Source: an uncultured beta proteobacterium
GTDB lineage: Bacteria; Pseudomonadota; Gammaproteobacteria; Burkholderiales; Burkholderiaceae_C
Assembly (NCBI GenBank): GCA_903845935.1
Contig: CAIMZI010000013.1
Location: 1 to 53,908 of the forward strand
Reading direction: 5' to 3'
DNA length: 53,908 nt
Positions within the stretch are counted from its first letter, which is position 1. Every line of letters begins with the position of its first letter. The position numbers and the translations under genes were made by a program. The notes beneath the pieces are model-generated. The model saw only the letters and a list, made by a program, of their open reading frames with translations. It made no database searches and had not been told where the DNA came from. Below, piece after piece: positions 28,126-36,304 of the stretch.

Positions 28126-28143
28126 TCTGCCTGAAGACCGGTC

Positions 28144-28196
28144 AATGGGGCTGGTGCGGGGCTTGTAGTTCCGCACAGTAGCCCCATTTGCTTTTG
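28144..28196 (+). terminator. Intrinsic terminator after tig
   Basis: A two-part stem: outer arms AATGGGGCT (28144-28152) and AGCCCCATT (28180-28188), inner arms GTGCGG and CCGCAC, followed by TTGCTTTT. The T-tract is interrupted, but the stem is long. Confidence 0.85.
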
Positions 28197-28242
28197 GGCT
28201 CGGGTTTTTGGTTACAGTTGTCAGAACTTTTGTGGAGATGCT

Positions 28243-28872
28243 ATGAACGTGAAATATGCAGCGCCAGGCGCTTTGGACATTCAAGGCCTGGGCATGGTGC
28301 CCATGGTGATTGAGCAATCGGGTCGCGGCGAGCGCTCGTACGACATTTATTCACGCCTGCTTAAGGAACGTGTGATTTTTCTGGTCGGCCCGGTTAATGA
28401 CCAGACCGCCAATCTGGTGGTGGCGCAGTTGCTGTTTCTGGAAAGTGAAAATCCGGACAAGGACATTTCCTTCTACATCAATTCGCCCGGCGGTTCGGTC
28501 AGTGCCGGCATGGCGATTTTTGACACCATGAATTTCATCAAGCCCGATGTGTCGACCTTGTGTACCGGTATGGCCGCCAGCATGGGCGCCTTTTTGCTGG
28601 CCGCGGGCGCCAAGGGCAAGCGCTTTTCGCTGCCTAACTCCAAGGTCATGATCCACCAGCCCTCCGGCGGCAGCCAGGGCCAGGCCACCGAGATCGAAAT
28701 TGCGGCACGCGAGATCCTCAAGACGCGCGAGCAGCTCAACAAGATTTTGGCCGAACGCACCGGTCAGCCACTGGACAAGATTGAGCGCGACACCGAGCGC
28801 GACTACTACATGACGGCCGAAGAGGCCCGGGACTATGGCGTGGTCGATCAGGTGATCTCCAAGCGTCCCTGA
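28243..28872 (+). CDS. clpP: ATP-dependent Clp protease proteolytic subunit
   Basis: A 209-residue serine protease that forms the 14-mer chamber fed by ClpX or ClpA. The catalytic serine is in [11 protein letters not shown], the histidine in VMIHQPSGG, and the aspartate lies in the [10 protein letters not shown] region. The entrance motif [11 protein letters not shown] and SPGGSVSAG are standard. The first 15 or so residues are likely removed on maturation. It sits between tig and clpX, with terminators on both sides. Confidence 0.97.
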   Translation: MNVKYAAPGALDIQGLGMVPMVIEQSGRGERSYDIYSRLLKERVIFLVGPVNDQTANLVVAQLLFLESENPDKDISFYINSPGGSVSAGMAIFDTMNFIKPDVSTLCTGMAASMGAFLLAAGAKGKRFSLPNSKVMIHQPSGGSQGQATEIEIAAREILKTREQLNKILAERTGQPLDKIERDTERDYYMTAEEARDYGVVDQVISKRP

Positions 28873-28889
28873 ACCTATAGCAGGCTAAG

Positions 28890-28926
28890 CCCAGCGCCGA
28901 GCTGGGGGCACAGGCTTCACCCTGTG
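28890..28926 (+). other. Two short hairpins in the clpP-clpX gap
   Basis: CCCAGC-GCCGA-GCTGGG (28890-28906) and CACAGG-CTTCAC-CCTGTG (28909-28926) are perfect six-base stems placed end to end. Neither has a T-run. They come just before the terminator at 28930, giving three hairpins in 70 bases. Confidence 0.6.
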
Positions 28927-28929
28927 GTG

Positions 28930-28965
28930 ACGGTGCCTATGCGCGATTAGGCACCGTTTTTATTT
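28930..28965 (+). terminator. Intrinsic terminator between clpP and clpX
   Basis: A perfect ten-base stem (ACGGTGCCTA with TAGGCACCGT) around an eight-base loop, followed by TTTTTATTT. clpX starts 43 bases later, so it needs either read-through or its own promoter in that short space. Confidence 0.93.
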
Positions 28966-29007
28966 GGTTATCATCCGCGTAACACGTTGTAAAAGGGTAC
29001 AGAGCAC

Positions 29008-30273
29008 ATGGCCGAGAAAAAAGGCAGTTCCAGCGAAAAAACCCTGTATTGCTCTTTCTGCGGCAAAAGCCAGCACGAAGTCAAGAAGTTGATTGCCGGA
29101 CCATCGGTATTTGTCTGTGATGAGTGCATTGAACTCTGCAATGAGATCATTCGCGACGAGTTGCCGGCAAGCACGCAGGACAAGGACAGCAAGAGCGACC
29201 TGCCGACGCCCGCAGAAATCAAGGCCAATCTCGACAATTACGTGATTGGCCAGGAGCCCGCCAAGCGCACGCTGGCGGTGGCTGTGTACAACCACTACAA
29301 GCGCCTGCGTCACAAAGAAAAGGCCAAAAAGGACGACGTCGAGCTGGCCAAGAGCAATATTTTGCTGATCGGCCCGACCGGTTCCGGCAAGACCCTGCTG
29401 GCGCAGACCCTGGCCCGCATGCTCGATGTGCCGTTTGTGATGGCCGACGCCACCACCTTGACCGAGGCCGGTTATGTGGGCGAGGATGTGGAAAATATTG
29501 TTCTCAAGCTTTTGCAGAGCTGCAACTACGAAGTGGAGCGGGCCCAACGTGGCATCGTCTACATCGACGAAATCGACAAGATTTCGCGCAAGTCTGACAA
29601 CCCATCCATCACCCGCGACGTGTCGGGCGAAGGCGTGCAACAGGCCTTGCTCAAGCTGATCGAAGGCACCATGGCCAGCGTGCCACCCCAGGGCGGGCGC
29701 AAGCATCCGAACCAGGATTTCGTGCAGATCGACACGACCAACATCCTGTTTATCTGTGGTGGTGCCTTCTCAGGCCTGGAAAAGGTCATTGAGAACCGCA
29801 CCCAGTCGTCCGGTATCGGCTTTGGTGCCAGCGTCAAGAGCAAGGCGCAGCGCAGCCTGACCGAGGTGTTCAAGGACGTGGAGCCGGAAGATCTGATCAA
29901 GTTCGGCCTGATTCCCGAACTGGTGGGCCGCATGCCGGTGGTTGCCACCCTGGCCGAGCTGACCGAAGACGCGCTGGTGCAAATTCTGACCGAGCCCAAG
30001 AACGCCCTGGTCAAGCAATATGCCAAGCTGTTGGCCATGGAAGGTGCGGAGCTTGAGATTCGTCCCTCGGCGCTCAAGGCCATTGCCAAGCGCGCCCTGG
30101 CACGCAAGACTGGTGCGCGGGGACTGCGCTCCATTCTGGAGCAGTCGTTGATCGACACCATGTACGAGTTGCCCAATGTGGCGAACGTAGAGAAGGTCGT
30201 GGTGGATGAGTCCACCATAGAAGAAAACAAGCCGCCACTGCTTGTCTATCGCGAAGCGGCCAAAAAGGCCTAG
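29008..30273 (+). CDS. clpX: ClpX ATPase, specificity subunit of ClpXP
   Basis: A 421-residue AAA+ unfoldase. The N-terminal zinc-binding domain has Cys pairs in YCSFCGKS and VCDECIELC. Walker A is [11 protein letters not shown], Walker B is [10 protein letters not shown], and the sensor 2 region holds [10 protein letters not shown]. The ClpP-docking IGF loop and the pore GYVG loop ([10 protein letters not shown]) are visible. It recognises ssrA-tagged proteins and other substrates. A terminator-like hairpin follows it. Confidence 0.98.
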   Translation: MAEKKGSSSEKTLYCSFCGKSQHEVKKLIAGPSVFVCDECIELCNEIIRDELPASTQDKDSKSDLPTPAEIKANLDNYVIGQEPAKRTLAVAVYNHYKRLRHKEKAKKDDVELAKSNILLIGPTGSGKTLLAQTLARMLDVPFVMADATTLTEAGYVGEDVENIVLKLLQSCNYEVERAQRGIVYIDEIDKISRKSDNPSITRDVSGEGVQQALLKLIEGTMASVPPQGGRKHPNQDFVQIDTTNILFICGGAFSGLEKVIENRTQSSGIGFGASVKSKAQRSLTEVFKDVEPEDLIKFGLIPELVGRMPVVATLAELTEDALVQILTEPKNALVKQYAKLLAMEGAELEIRPSALKAIAKRALARKTGARGLRSILEQSLIDTMYELPNVANVEKVVVDESTIEENKPPLLVYREAAKKA

Positions 30274-30285
30274 TTGTGAATAAGG

Positions 30286-30322
30286 CCCGCAGCCCTGGTT
30301 TTCAGGGCTAAGTGCGGGTTTC
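30286..30322 (+). terminator. Probable terminator after clpX
   Basis: CCCGC and GCCCTG pair with CAGGGC and TGCGGG around a short GGTTTT loop. Only TTTC follows the stem, so termination may be partial. Confidence 0.6.
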
Positions 30323-30362
30323 GCAAGAAACAGATCAGTCTCACTATTTATAAATTGTGGAG

Positions 30363-30390
30363 CTTGATTTTGTTGCTTAGCGAACCATAT
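30363..30390 (+). promoter_or_regulatory. Sigma-32-like heat-shock promoter of lon
   Basis: CTTGATT (30363-30369) resembles the sigma-32 -35 CTTGAAA, and after 13 bases AACCATAT (30383-30390) matches six of eight positions of the -10 CCCCATAT. The predicted start would give a leader of about 20 bases before the lon ATG at 30417. Confidence 0.6.
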
Positions 30391-30416
30391 TGAACTGGTT
30401 ACAAAGAGGTTTACCC

Positions 30417-32846
30417 ATGTCTGGTCACACACCCTTACCCCCTGACGCGATCGATCTGCCCCTGCTGCCCCTGCGCGACGTGGTGGTTTTTCCCCATATG
30501 GTGATTCCCCTGTTTGTGGGGCGGCCCAAGAGCATCAAGGCGCTGGAGGCCGCCATGGAAGCCGAGCGGCGCATCATGCTGGTCGCGCAAAAGGCCGCTG
30601 CCAAGGACGATCCACTGGTCTCTGACATGTTTGACATGGGCTGCGTATCGACCATTTTGCAAATGCTTAAGCTGCCGGATGGCACCGTCAAGGTGTTGGT
30701 GGAGGGCCATCAACGTGCCTTGGTGAATCGTATTGAAGAAGGTGAGTCCCACTTTACCGCCAATGTCTCGCCGATAGAAATGGGCGAAACGGCAGAAGCG
30801 CGCAGCAAGAGCAGTGAGGTCGAGGCCCTGCGCCGCGCCGTGATGCAGCAGTTTGACCAGTACGTCAAGCTGAACAAGAAGATTCCCCCCGAAATCCTGA
30901 CTTCCATTTCCAGCATCGACGATGCCGGTCGGCTGGCCGACACCATTGCCGCGCATTTGCCGCTCAAGCTTGATGCCAAGCAGGCCGTGCTCAGCCTGTC
31001 GGGTGTCAAGGCGCGGCTGGAAAATTTGTTTGAACAGATCGAGCGCGAGGTCGATATCCTCAACGTGGACAAGAAGATCCGTGGCCGCGTCAAGCGCCAG
31101 ATGGAAAAGAACCAGCGCGACTTCTATCTCAATGAGCAGGTGAAGGCGATCCAGAAGGAACTCGGCGAGGGTGAAGATGGCGCCGATATCGAAGAGATTG
31201 AAAAGCGCATCAAGTCTGCCAAGATGCCCAAGGAGGCCTTGAAAAAGGCCGAGTCGGAGTTCAAGAAGCTCAAGCTGATGTCACCCATGTCGGCCGAGGC
31301 GACCGTGGTGCGCAACTATATTGACGTCCTGACCGGTCTGCCCTGGACCGCCAAGACCAAGATCAAGCACGATCTGGCGCATGCTGAAAGCGTGCTCAAC
31401 GAAGACCATTACGGTCTGGACAAGGTCAAGGACCGCATCCTGGAATATCTTGCTGTCCAGCAACGGGTAGACAAGGTGAAGGCGCCGATTCTGTGTCTGG
31501 TTGGCCCTCCGGGGGTCGGCAAGACATCTCTGGGTCAGTCGATTGCCAAGGCCACCGGGCGCAAATACGTGCGCATGGCACTGGGTGGTATGCGTGACGA
31601 GGCGGAGATTCGCGGCCATAGGCGCACCTATATCGGTGCCATGCCCGGCAAGGTGCTGCAGAGCCTGAGCAAGGTGGGCACGCGCAACCCGCTGTTCCTG
31701 TTGGACGAAATTGACAAGCTCGGTACCGACTTCCGCGGTGACCCCAGTAGTGCGCTGCTGGAGGTGCTGGACCCGGAACAGAACCACAAGTTTGGCGACC
31801 ATTACGTCGAGGTAGATTACGACCTGAGCGATGTGATGTTTGTGGCGACCTCCAATTCCATGAATATCCCCCCGGCCCTGTTGGACCGCATGGAAGTGAT
31901 TCGCCTGGCCGGTTACACCGAAGACGAAAAGACCAATATCGCCATCACCTATTTGCTGCCCAAGCAGATGAAAAACAACGGCGTGAAAGAGTCTGAGTTG
32001 TCGATTGCCGAAGACGCGGTGCGCGACATCGTGCGCTATTACACGCGTGAAGCCGGTGTGCGGGCGCTGGAGCGGGAGCTCTCCAAGATTTGCCGCAAGG
32101 TGGTCAAGGGCTTGTTGCTCAAAAAACTGTTGCCCCAGGTGCTGGTGAATGCCGAAAATCTGAACGACTATTTGGGTGTGCGCAAGTACACCTACGGACG
32201 CGCCGAACAGCAAAACCAGGTTGGACAGGTCTGCGGTTTGGCATGGACCGAGGTCGGTGGCGATTTGCTGACGATAGAAGCCGCACTCACGCCGGGCAAG
32301 GGCGTGATCACGCGCACCGGTTCGCTGGGCGATGTGATGAAGGAGTCGGTCGAGGCAGCGCGCACCGTGGTGCGCAGTCGTGCGCGTCGGCTTGGCATCA
32401 AGGATGAGGTGTTCGAGAAAAAGGACATTCACATTCACGTGCCCGATGGTGCAACGCCCAAGGATGGCCCCAGCGCAGGCGCTGCCATGACCACCGCCTT
32501 TGTGTCCGCTCTGACCGGCATACCGGTGCGCGGCGATGTGGCCATGACCGGCGAAATTACCCTGCGAGGCGAAGTGACCGAGATCGGCGGCTTGAAGGAA
32601 AAACTGCTGGCGGCCTTGCGCGGTGGCATCAAGACGGTGTTGATTCCGGAAGCCAATGCCAAGGATTTGCAGGACATCCCCGCGAACGTCAAGAACGGTT
32701 TGGAAATTGTGCCGGTGCGCTGGATCGACCAGGTGCTGGAGTTGGCGCTGGAAACGAAACCCGTGCCACTGCCTGACGAGGAACCGGTGCCAGTGGCTGT
32801 GGAGGTCGTCAAAGTCGTTGAAGCGCAGGGCTCGGTAAAGCACTAA
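30417..32846 (+). CDS. lon: ATP-dependent Lon protease
   Basis: An 809-residue LonA protease that degrades misfolded and regulatory proteins. It has the N-terminal LON substrate domain (about 10-200, LPLLPLRDVVVFPHM), a coiled coil, AAA+ Walker A GPPGVGKTSLG and Walker B PLFLLDEID, and the protease domain with the catalytic serine in KDGPSAGAAM and lysine in GGLKEKLLAA. I placed the start at 30417 (MSGHTPL) because AAAGAGG lies seven bases upstream; a TTG at 30390 would overlap the predicted promoter. The C-terminus extends in a Val/Pro/Glu-rich tail beyond the conserved domain. Confidence 0.98.
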   Translation: MSGHTPLPPDAIDLPLLPLRDVVVFPHMVIPLFVGRPKSIKALEAAMEAERRIMLVAQKAAAKDDPLVSDMFDMGCVSTILQMLKLPDGTVKVLVEGHQRALVNRIEEGESHFTANVSPIEMGETAEARSKSSEVEALRRAVMQQFDQYVKLNKKIPPEILTSISSIDDAGRLADTIAAHLPLKLDAKQAVLSLSGVKARLENLFEQIEREVDILNVDKKIRGRVKRQMEKNQRDFYLNEQVKAIQKELGEGEDGADIEEIEKRIKSAKMPKEALKKAESEFKKLKLMSPMSAEATVVRNYIDVLTGLPWTAKTKIKHDLAHAESVLNEDHYGLDKVKDRILEYLAVQQRVDKVKAPILCLVGPPGVGKTSLGQSIAKATGRKYVRMALGGMRDEAEIRGHRRTYIGAMPGKVLQSLSKVGTRNPLFLLDEIDKLGTDFRGDPSSALLEVLDPEQNHKFGDHYVEVDYDLSDVMFVATSNSMNIPPALLDRMEVIRLAGYTEDEKTNIAITYLLPKQMKNNGVKESELSIAEDAVRDIVRYYTREAGVRALERELSKICRKVVKGLLLKKLLPQVLVNAENLNDYLGVRKYTYGRAEQQNQVGQVCGLAWTEVGGDLLTIEAALTPGKGVITRTGSLGDVMKESVEAARTVVRSRARRLGIKDEVFEKKDIHIHVPDGATPKDGPSAGAAMTTAFVSALTGIPVRGDVAMTGEITLRGEVTEIGGLKEKLLAALRGGIKTVLIPEANAKDLQDIPANVKNGLEIVPVRWIDQVLELALETKPVPLPDEEPVPVAVEVVKVVEAQGSVKH

Positions 32847-32874
32847 AAGTTGCCTGGCAATTTTTGAATGTTTT

Positions 32875-32902
32875 TTGGCAAGATGAAAAAGTACGCTATA
32901 AT
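32875..32902 (+). promoter_or_regulatory. Strong sigma-70 promoter of tRNA-Gly
   Basis: -35 TTGGCA (32875-32880, five of six), a 16-base spacer and a perfect -10 TATAAT (32897-32902) end 14 bases before the tRNA-Gly 5' end. Confidence 0.85.
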
Positions 32903-32916
32903 TTGAGGCTTGAAGC

Positions 32917-32992
32917 GCGGGAATAGCTCAGTTGGTAGAGCGATACCTTGCCAAGGTATAGGTCGAGAGTTCGAGCCTCTTTTCCCGCTCCA
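32917..32992 (+). tRNA. tRNA-Gly (GCC)
   Basis: Acceptor GCGGGAA/TTCCCGC, discriminator T and encoded CCA. Anticodon loop TTGCCAA gives GCC. The D-arm reads AGCTCAGTTGGTAGAGC, and the T-loop is standard. Confidence 0.97.
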
Positions 32993-32999
32993 AAATCCT

Positions 33000-33030
33000 A
33001 AAAGGGGAAGCGAAAGCTTCCCCTTTTACT
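33000..33030 (+). terminator. Terminator-like hairpin between tRNA-Gly and tRNA-Cys
   Basis: A perfect 12-base stem (AAAAGGGGAAGC with GCTTCCCCTTTT) closed by a stable GAAA tetraloop, ending TTTTACTT. It starts eight bases after the tRNA-Gly CCA. Confidence 0.8.
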
Positions 33031-33057
33031 TAGTCGAAAAACTGAGTGGGAAATAAG

Positions 33058-33131
33058 GGCGCGATAGCAAATCGGTTATGCCCTGGATTGCAAATCCAGT
33101 TAGCCCGGTTCGACTCCGGGTCGCGCCTCCA
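33058..33131 (+). tRNA. tRNA-Cys (GCA)
   Basis: Acceptor GGCGCGA/TCGCGCC, discriminator T and encoded CCA. Anticodon stem CTGGA/TCCAG with loop TTGCAAA gives GCA. Confidence 0.97.
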
Positions 33132-33144
33132 GAAATATTCTGGC

Positions 33145-33180
33145 ATGCCTCGTCATTATTTGGTGGCGGGGCATTTTTGT
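33145..33180 (+). terminator. Terminator-like hairpin between tRNA-Cys and tRNA-Leu
   Basis: ATGCCTCG (33145-33152) pairs with CGGGGCAT (33167-33174), eight pairs including one G-T, around a 14-base loop. TTTTTGTT follows. Confidence 0.75.
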
Positions 33181-33197
33181 TCCACAATAGCTCACGT

Positions 33198-33290
33198 GCC
33201 CGAGTGGTGAAATAGGTAGACACATCGGACTTAAAATCCGCCGCTTCGTGAATAACGGGCGTACCGGTTCGATTCCGGTCTCGGGCACCA
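33198..33290 (+). tRNA. tRNA-Leu (UAA)
   Basis: A class II tRNA with acceptor GCCCGAG/CTCGGGC, discriminator A and encoded CCA. The anticodon stem CGGA/TCCG with loop CTTAAAA gives UAA. The long variable arm (CGCTTCGTGAATAACGGGCG) fits leucine. Confidence 0.97.
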
Positions 33291-33313
33291 AATGCACAAC
33301 TACACTCGACACC

Positions 33314-33940
33314 ATGCCACGCTATAACGCTCCATTCGAAATTCATGTCCACGGACAGGTGCCTTTGCGGGCGGATGTGGGATTCGACGCGCTGCAGGAA
33401 TCACTCAGACCCTTGTGGAAATACGCCGGTTGCCGCTCCTTGTCCGATGGTGCCCAGAGCTCCTATGAAGATGAACCCGGCATACAGTTCGATGCAGAAG
33501 AGCATGTTCTGCAAATGTGCTGGACGGTGGCCGGTGACGAGGACTTTCGGCAAACGCTGGACGAGGTCTGCATGAACCTGAATGAAATTGCCGACACGGG
33601 CGCGGCGATTGAGGTCACTTTCTACGATGCTGATTTTGACAGCGAGGATGCGCCGGCTTCCGCAGAGTCGCGCGACGACTTTCTGATGCTGTTTGTCGGC
33701 CCCAATCCGGCCGCCATCATGCAGGTTCAGCGCGATCTGCTGGTGCAAGACCTGATCAACATGATGGAGCGCCATTTCGACGGCTCCGAACTCGGTGGCG
33801 TGGTGGCCGAGGTGGACAAATTGTTTGCAGCGCGCTTTGATGCGCTGGTGCATTCACTTGAAATAGGCAAGCCGCCGCGCGGCTCGGGAGGCAACCACGG
33901 TGGCCATGGTGGAGGACGCAAGCCACGCCACCTGCACTGA
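33314..33940 (+). CDS. Uncharacterised conserved protein (possibly DUF6806)
   Basis: A 208-residue acidic cytoplasmic protein with no signal peptide or membrane segment. I recognise it only as a type of conserved Burkholderiales protein, and the DUF6806 label is from memory. Conserved-looking blocks are APFEIHVHGQVPLR at the start, LWKYAGCRSL, LQMCWTVAGDEDFRQ, and a helical VQRDLLVQDLINMMERHFD near 150. It ends in a Gly/His/Arg-rich tail (GGNHGGHGGGRKPRH) that could bind metal or nucleic acid. The start at 33314 is chosen because the longer frame begins inside tRNA-Leu. The HD-GYP gene starts 15 bases downstream, so the two are probably co-transcribed. Confidence 0.85.
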   Translation: MPRYNAPFEIHVHGQVPLRADVGFDALQESLRPLWKYAGCRSLSDGAQSSYEDEPGIQFDAEEHVLQMCWTVAGDEDFRQTLDEVCMNLNEIADTGAAIEVTFYDADFDSEDAPASAESRDDFLMLFVGPNPAAIMQVQRDLLVQDLINMMERHFDGSELGGVVAEVDKLFAARFDALVHSLEIGKPPRGSGGNHGGHGGGRKPRHLH

Positions 33941-33955
33941 GAACGCGTAACCGAT

Positions 33956-35185
33956 ATGCTCAAAAAAATAAGCGTTCAACAAATTCAAATGGGGATGCAC
34001 TTGAAGGAGTTTTGTGGCTCCTGGATGGAGCATCCTTTTTGGCGCAACGGTTTTGTGATCACCGACCCCAAAGACATTGAGAGCATTCTTGCCAGCAGCA
34101 TCAAAGAAGTCTGGATTGACTGTGGCAAGGGCCTGGATGTTGCGCCCGGCGAAGTGGCCGTGTCCGAGGCGGAGTCAGACGCCCAGGTGGACGAGGCCTT
34201 GGAACAGGTCGTGCTTGATCGGCGCAATGTGGCGCCCTTGTCGACCGCGGCTGAAATCGAGAATGCCACCAAGATCTGCCTGCAGTCCAAGCGTGCCGTG
34301 ATTTCCATGTTTGAAGAGGCGCGCATGGGCAAGGCGGTGGATACCGGTGGCGCCAAAAAGTTGGTGGAGGAAATCACCGACTCGGTGGCGCGCAATCCGG
34401 GTGCACTGATCAGCCTGGCCCGCCTCAAAACGGCGGACGACTACACCTATATGCACTCGGTGGCGGTCTGCGCCATGATGGTTGCGTTGGCCAAACAGTT
34501 GAGGCTGGACGAGGAGCAGGTGCGTCTGGCCGGGCTCGCGGGCTTGATGCACGACATTGGCAAGGCCATGATTCCCATGGAGATACTTAACAAACCGGGC
34601 AAGCTGACGGTGGCCGAGTTTGAGATCGTGAAGCAGCATCCGCGCGAGGGCCATACCCTGTTGCTGACTGGGCACGATGTGGACCCCTCCGTACTGGATG
34701 TGTGCTTGAACCACCACGAAAAAGTGGATGGTTCAGGCTATCCTGCGGGACTCAAGGACGCGCAGATCAGCCTGTTTGCAAAGATGGGTGCGGTGTGCGA
34801 TGTCTATGACGCCATTACCTCCAACCGTCCGTACAAGGCCGGTTGGGATCCCGCCGAATCACTGCGCCGCATGGCCGAGTGGGCCAAGGGGCACTTTGAT
34901 ATCCAGGTGTTCCAGGCCTTCGTTAAAAGCCTGGGCATTTATCCGATTGGCAGTCTGGTGCAGCTCAGTTCGGGGCGCCTGGGTGTGGTGGTGGAGCAGA
35001 CTGGCAAGTCCTTGACGACGCCATCGGTTAAGGTGTTCTTTTCCACCAAGTCCAATATGCGCATCGTCCCCGAAATTATCGATTTGTCCAAGCCGGGTAT
35101 CGCAGAAAAAATCGTCAGTCGCGAAGACCCCGCCAAATGGCGCTTCGGGGACCTGAATGAATTGTGGTCGGGAATCGCCAGTTGA
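33956..35185 (+). CDS. HD-GYP domain cyclic-di-GMP phosphodiesterase
   Basis: A 409-residue protein. The N-terminal part (about 1-130) is a DUF3391-like domain found on many HD-GYP enzymes. The HD-GYP domain runs from about 150 to 330, with His199-Asp200 (LMHDIGKAMIP), HH at 253-254, and an intact GYP at 261-263 in DGSGYPAGL, so it should hydrolyse c-di-GMP. The last 70 residues form a beta-rich extension with LGVVVEQTGKSLTTP. It has no receiver or membrane domain, so its input probably comes from DUF3391 or a partner. It lies 15 bases after the uncharacterised gene and converges on the phosphotransferase gene. Confidence 0.94.
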   Translation: MLKKISVQQIQMGMHLKEFCGSWMEHPFWRNGFVITDPKDIESILASSIKEVWIDCGKGLDVAPGEVAVSEAESDAQVDEALEQVVLDRRNVAPLSTAAEIENATKICLQSKRAVISMFEEARMGKAVDTGGAKKLVEEITDSVARNPGALISLARLKTADDYTYMHSVAVCAMMVALAKQLRLDEEQVRLAGLAGLMHDIGKAMIPMEILNKPGKLTVAEFEIVKQHPREGHTLLLTGHDVDPSVLDVCLNHHEKVDGSGYPAGLKDAQISLFAKMGAVCDVYDAITSNRPYKAGWDPAESLRRMAEWAKGHFDIQVFQAFVKSLGIYPIGSLVQLSSGRLGVVVEQTGKSLTTPSVKVFFSTKSNMRIVPEIIDLSKPGIAEKIVSREDPAKWRFGDLNELWSGIAS

Positions 35186-35203
35186 TGCGCAGGGTGGAGT
35201 CGG

Positions 35204-36289
35204 TCAGGCTCTTTGTGCAAAGCTCCAGGCCAGTTCAGCCAGTGGCCTGGCACTCGCGCCTGAGCTTGCGGCCTGGGCGCTGGAGGCGGTACCCGATTCT
35301 GCGCGTTTGGCGATGCCTTGCAGGATGGCGGCGATGCGGAACATGTTGTACGCCATGTAGAAGTTCCAGTCCTGCGCAAGTTGCTCGGGCGTGGTCAGAC
35401 CGGTGCGCTCACAATAGCTGCGGATGTAAGCCTGTTCACTCGGAATGCCCAGGGCCTTCAGGTCGAGACCGGCGATACCGCGGAACATGCCACTGGGAAT
35501 GTTCCAAGCCATGCAGTGGTAGCTGAAGTCGGCCAGGGGATGGCCCAGGGTCGAGAGTTCCCAATCCAGTACCGCAATCACTTTGGCTTCGTTGGCATCA
35601 AACATCAGGTTGTCTAGACGGTAGTCGCCGTGGACGACGCTCAACATGGCCTCGTCGCGCGCCATGGCGGGAATGTTCTGCGGCAACCAGGCCATCAAAG
35701 AATCCATCTCGGGGATGGCCTGGGTGATCGATGCAACATACTGGCGGCTCCAGCGGCCGATCTGGCGATCGAAATAGTTGCCGGGCTTGCCATAGTTGCT
35801 CAAGCCTTGGTGCGCCACGTTGACGCTGTGCAGGCAAGCGATGACGCGGTTCATTTCGTCATAAATGGCCGCCCGCTCAGATACCTCCATGTCCGGCAGC
35901 AGCGGGTCCCAAAGGACGCGCCCGTCCATGTACTCCATCAAGTAAAAGGCCCGGCCTATGACCGACTCATCTTCGCACAGGCAGAGCATGCGGGGTACCG
36001 GGACCTGGGTGTCGGCGAGGCCGCGCATGACCGTAAATTCCCGCTCCACAGCGTGCGCCGAGGGCAGCAGCTGCGCCACCGGTGCCGGCTTGGAGCGCAT
36101 GACATAGTTGCCGCTGGGCGTCACCAGTTTGTAGGTGGGATTGGACTGGCCGCCCTTGAACATCTCGACCCGGATTGGGCCCTTGAATCCGGGCAGCTGT
36201 TGTTCCAGCCACGCCGTAAGGGTCGCCACATCGAACGCATGCTTGCCGGTAGCGGCTCGGGTGCCAAGAAAATTTTCAAATTCACTCAT
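35204..36289 (-). CDS. APH-family phosphotransferase (ACAD10/11-like)
   Basis: A 361-residue aminoglycoside-phosphotransferase-fold kinase. The catalytic Brenner motif is VHGDYRLDNLMFD, followed by the metal-binding VLDWELSTLGHPLADFSYH. The opening LEQQLPGFKGPIRVEMFKGGQSNPTY is typical of the subgroup often found beside acyl-CoA dehydrogenases, whose mammalian relatives ACAD10/11 phosphorylate 4-hydroxyacyl-CoAs. No acyl-CoA dehydrogenase is nearby, so its substrate is unknown; drug resistance is unlikely. The C-terminus is Ala-rich. The Crp/Fnr gene lies 15 bases upstream on the same strand. Confidence 0.88.
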   Translation of the reverse strand: MSEFENFLGTRAATGKHAFDVATLTAWLEQQLPGFKGPIRVEMFKGGQSNPTYKLVTPSGNYVMRSKPAPVAQLLPSAHAVEREFTVMRGLADTQVPVPRMLCLCEDESVIGRAFYLMEYMDGRVLWDPLLPDMEVSERAAIYDEMNRVIACLHSVNVAHQGLSNYGKPGNYFDRQIGRWSRQYVASITQAIPEMDSLMAWLPQNIPAMARDEAMLSVVHGDYRLDNLMFDANEAKVIAVLDWELSTLGHPLADFSYHCMAWNIPSGMFRGIAGLDLKALGIPSEQAYIRSYCERTGLTTPEQLAQDWNFYMAYNMFRIAAILQGIAKRAESGTASSAQAASSGASARPLAELAWSFAQRA

Positions 36290-36304
36290 AAGGTATTGGT
36301 CTTT

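Noticed and set aside
31281..32843. A 520-codon minus-strand frame opposite lon
   Set aside because: Antisense to conserved Lon domains, His/Arg/Gln-rich and without recognisable family features.
32851..32866. Small stem TTGC/GCAA after lon as a terminator
   Set aside because: Only four pairs and a three-base loop; too weak despite the following T-run, and it merges into the tRNA promoter.
33248..33313. Longer start for the uncharacterised gene
   Set aside because: These codons lie in tRNA-Leu(UAA) and its trailer; conserved protein sequence starts at 33314.
35204..36289. The APH-fold gene as an aminoglycoside resistance gene
   Set aside because: Its motifs match the acyl-CoA-dehydrogenase-associated subgroup, and it is not in a mobile context.
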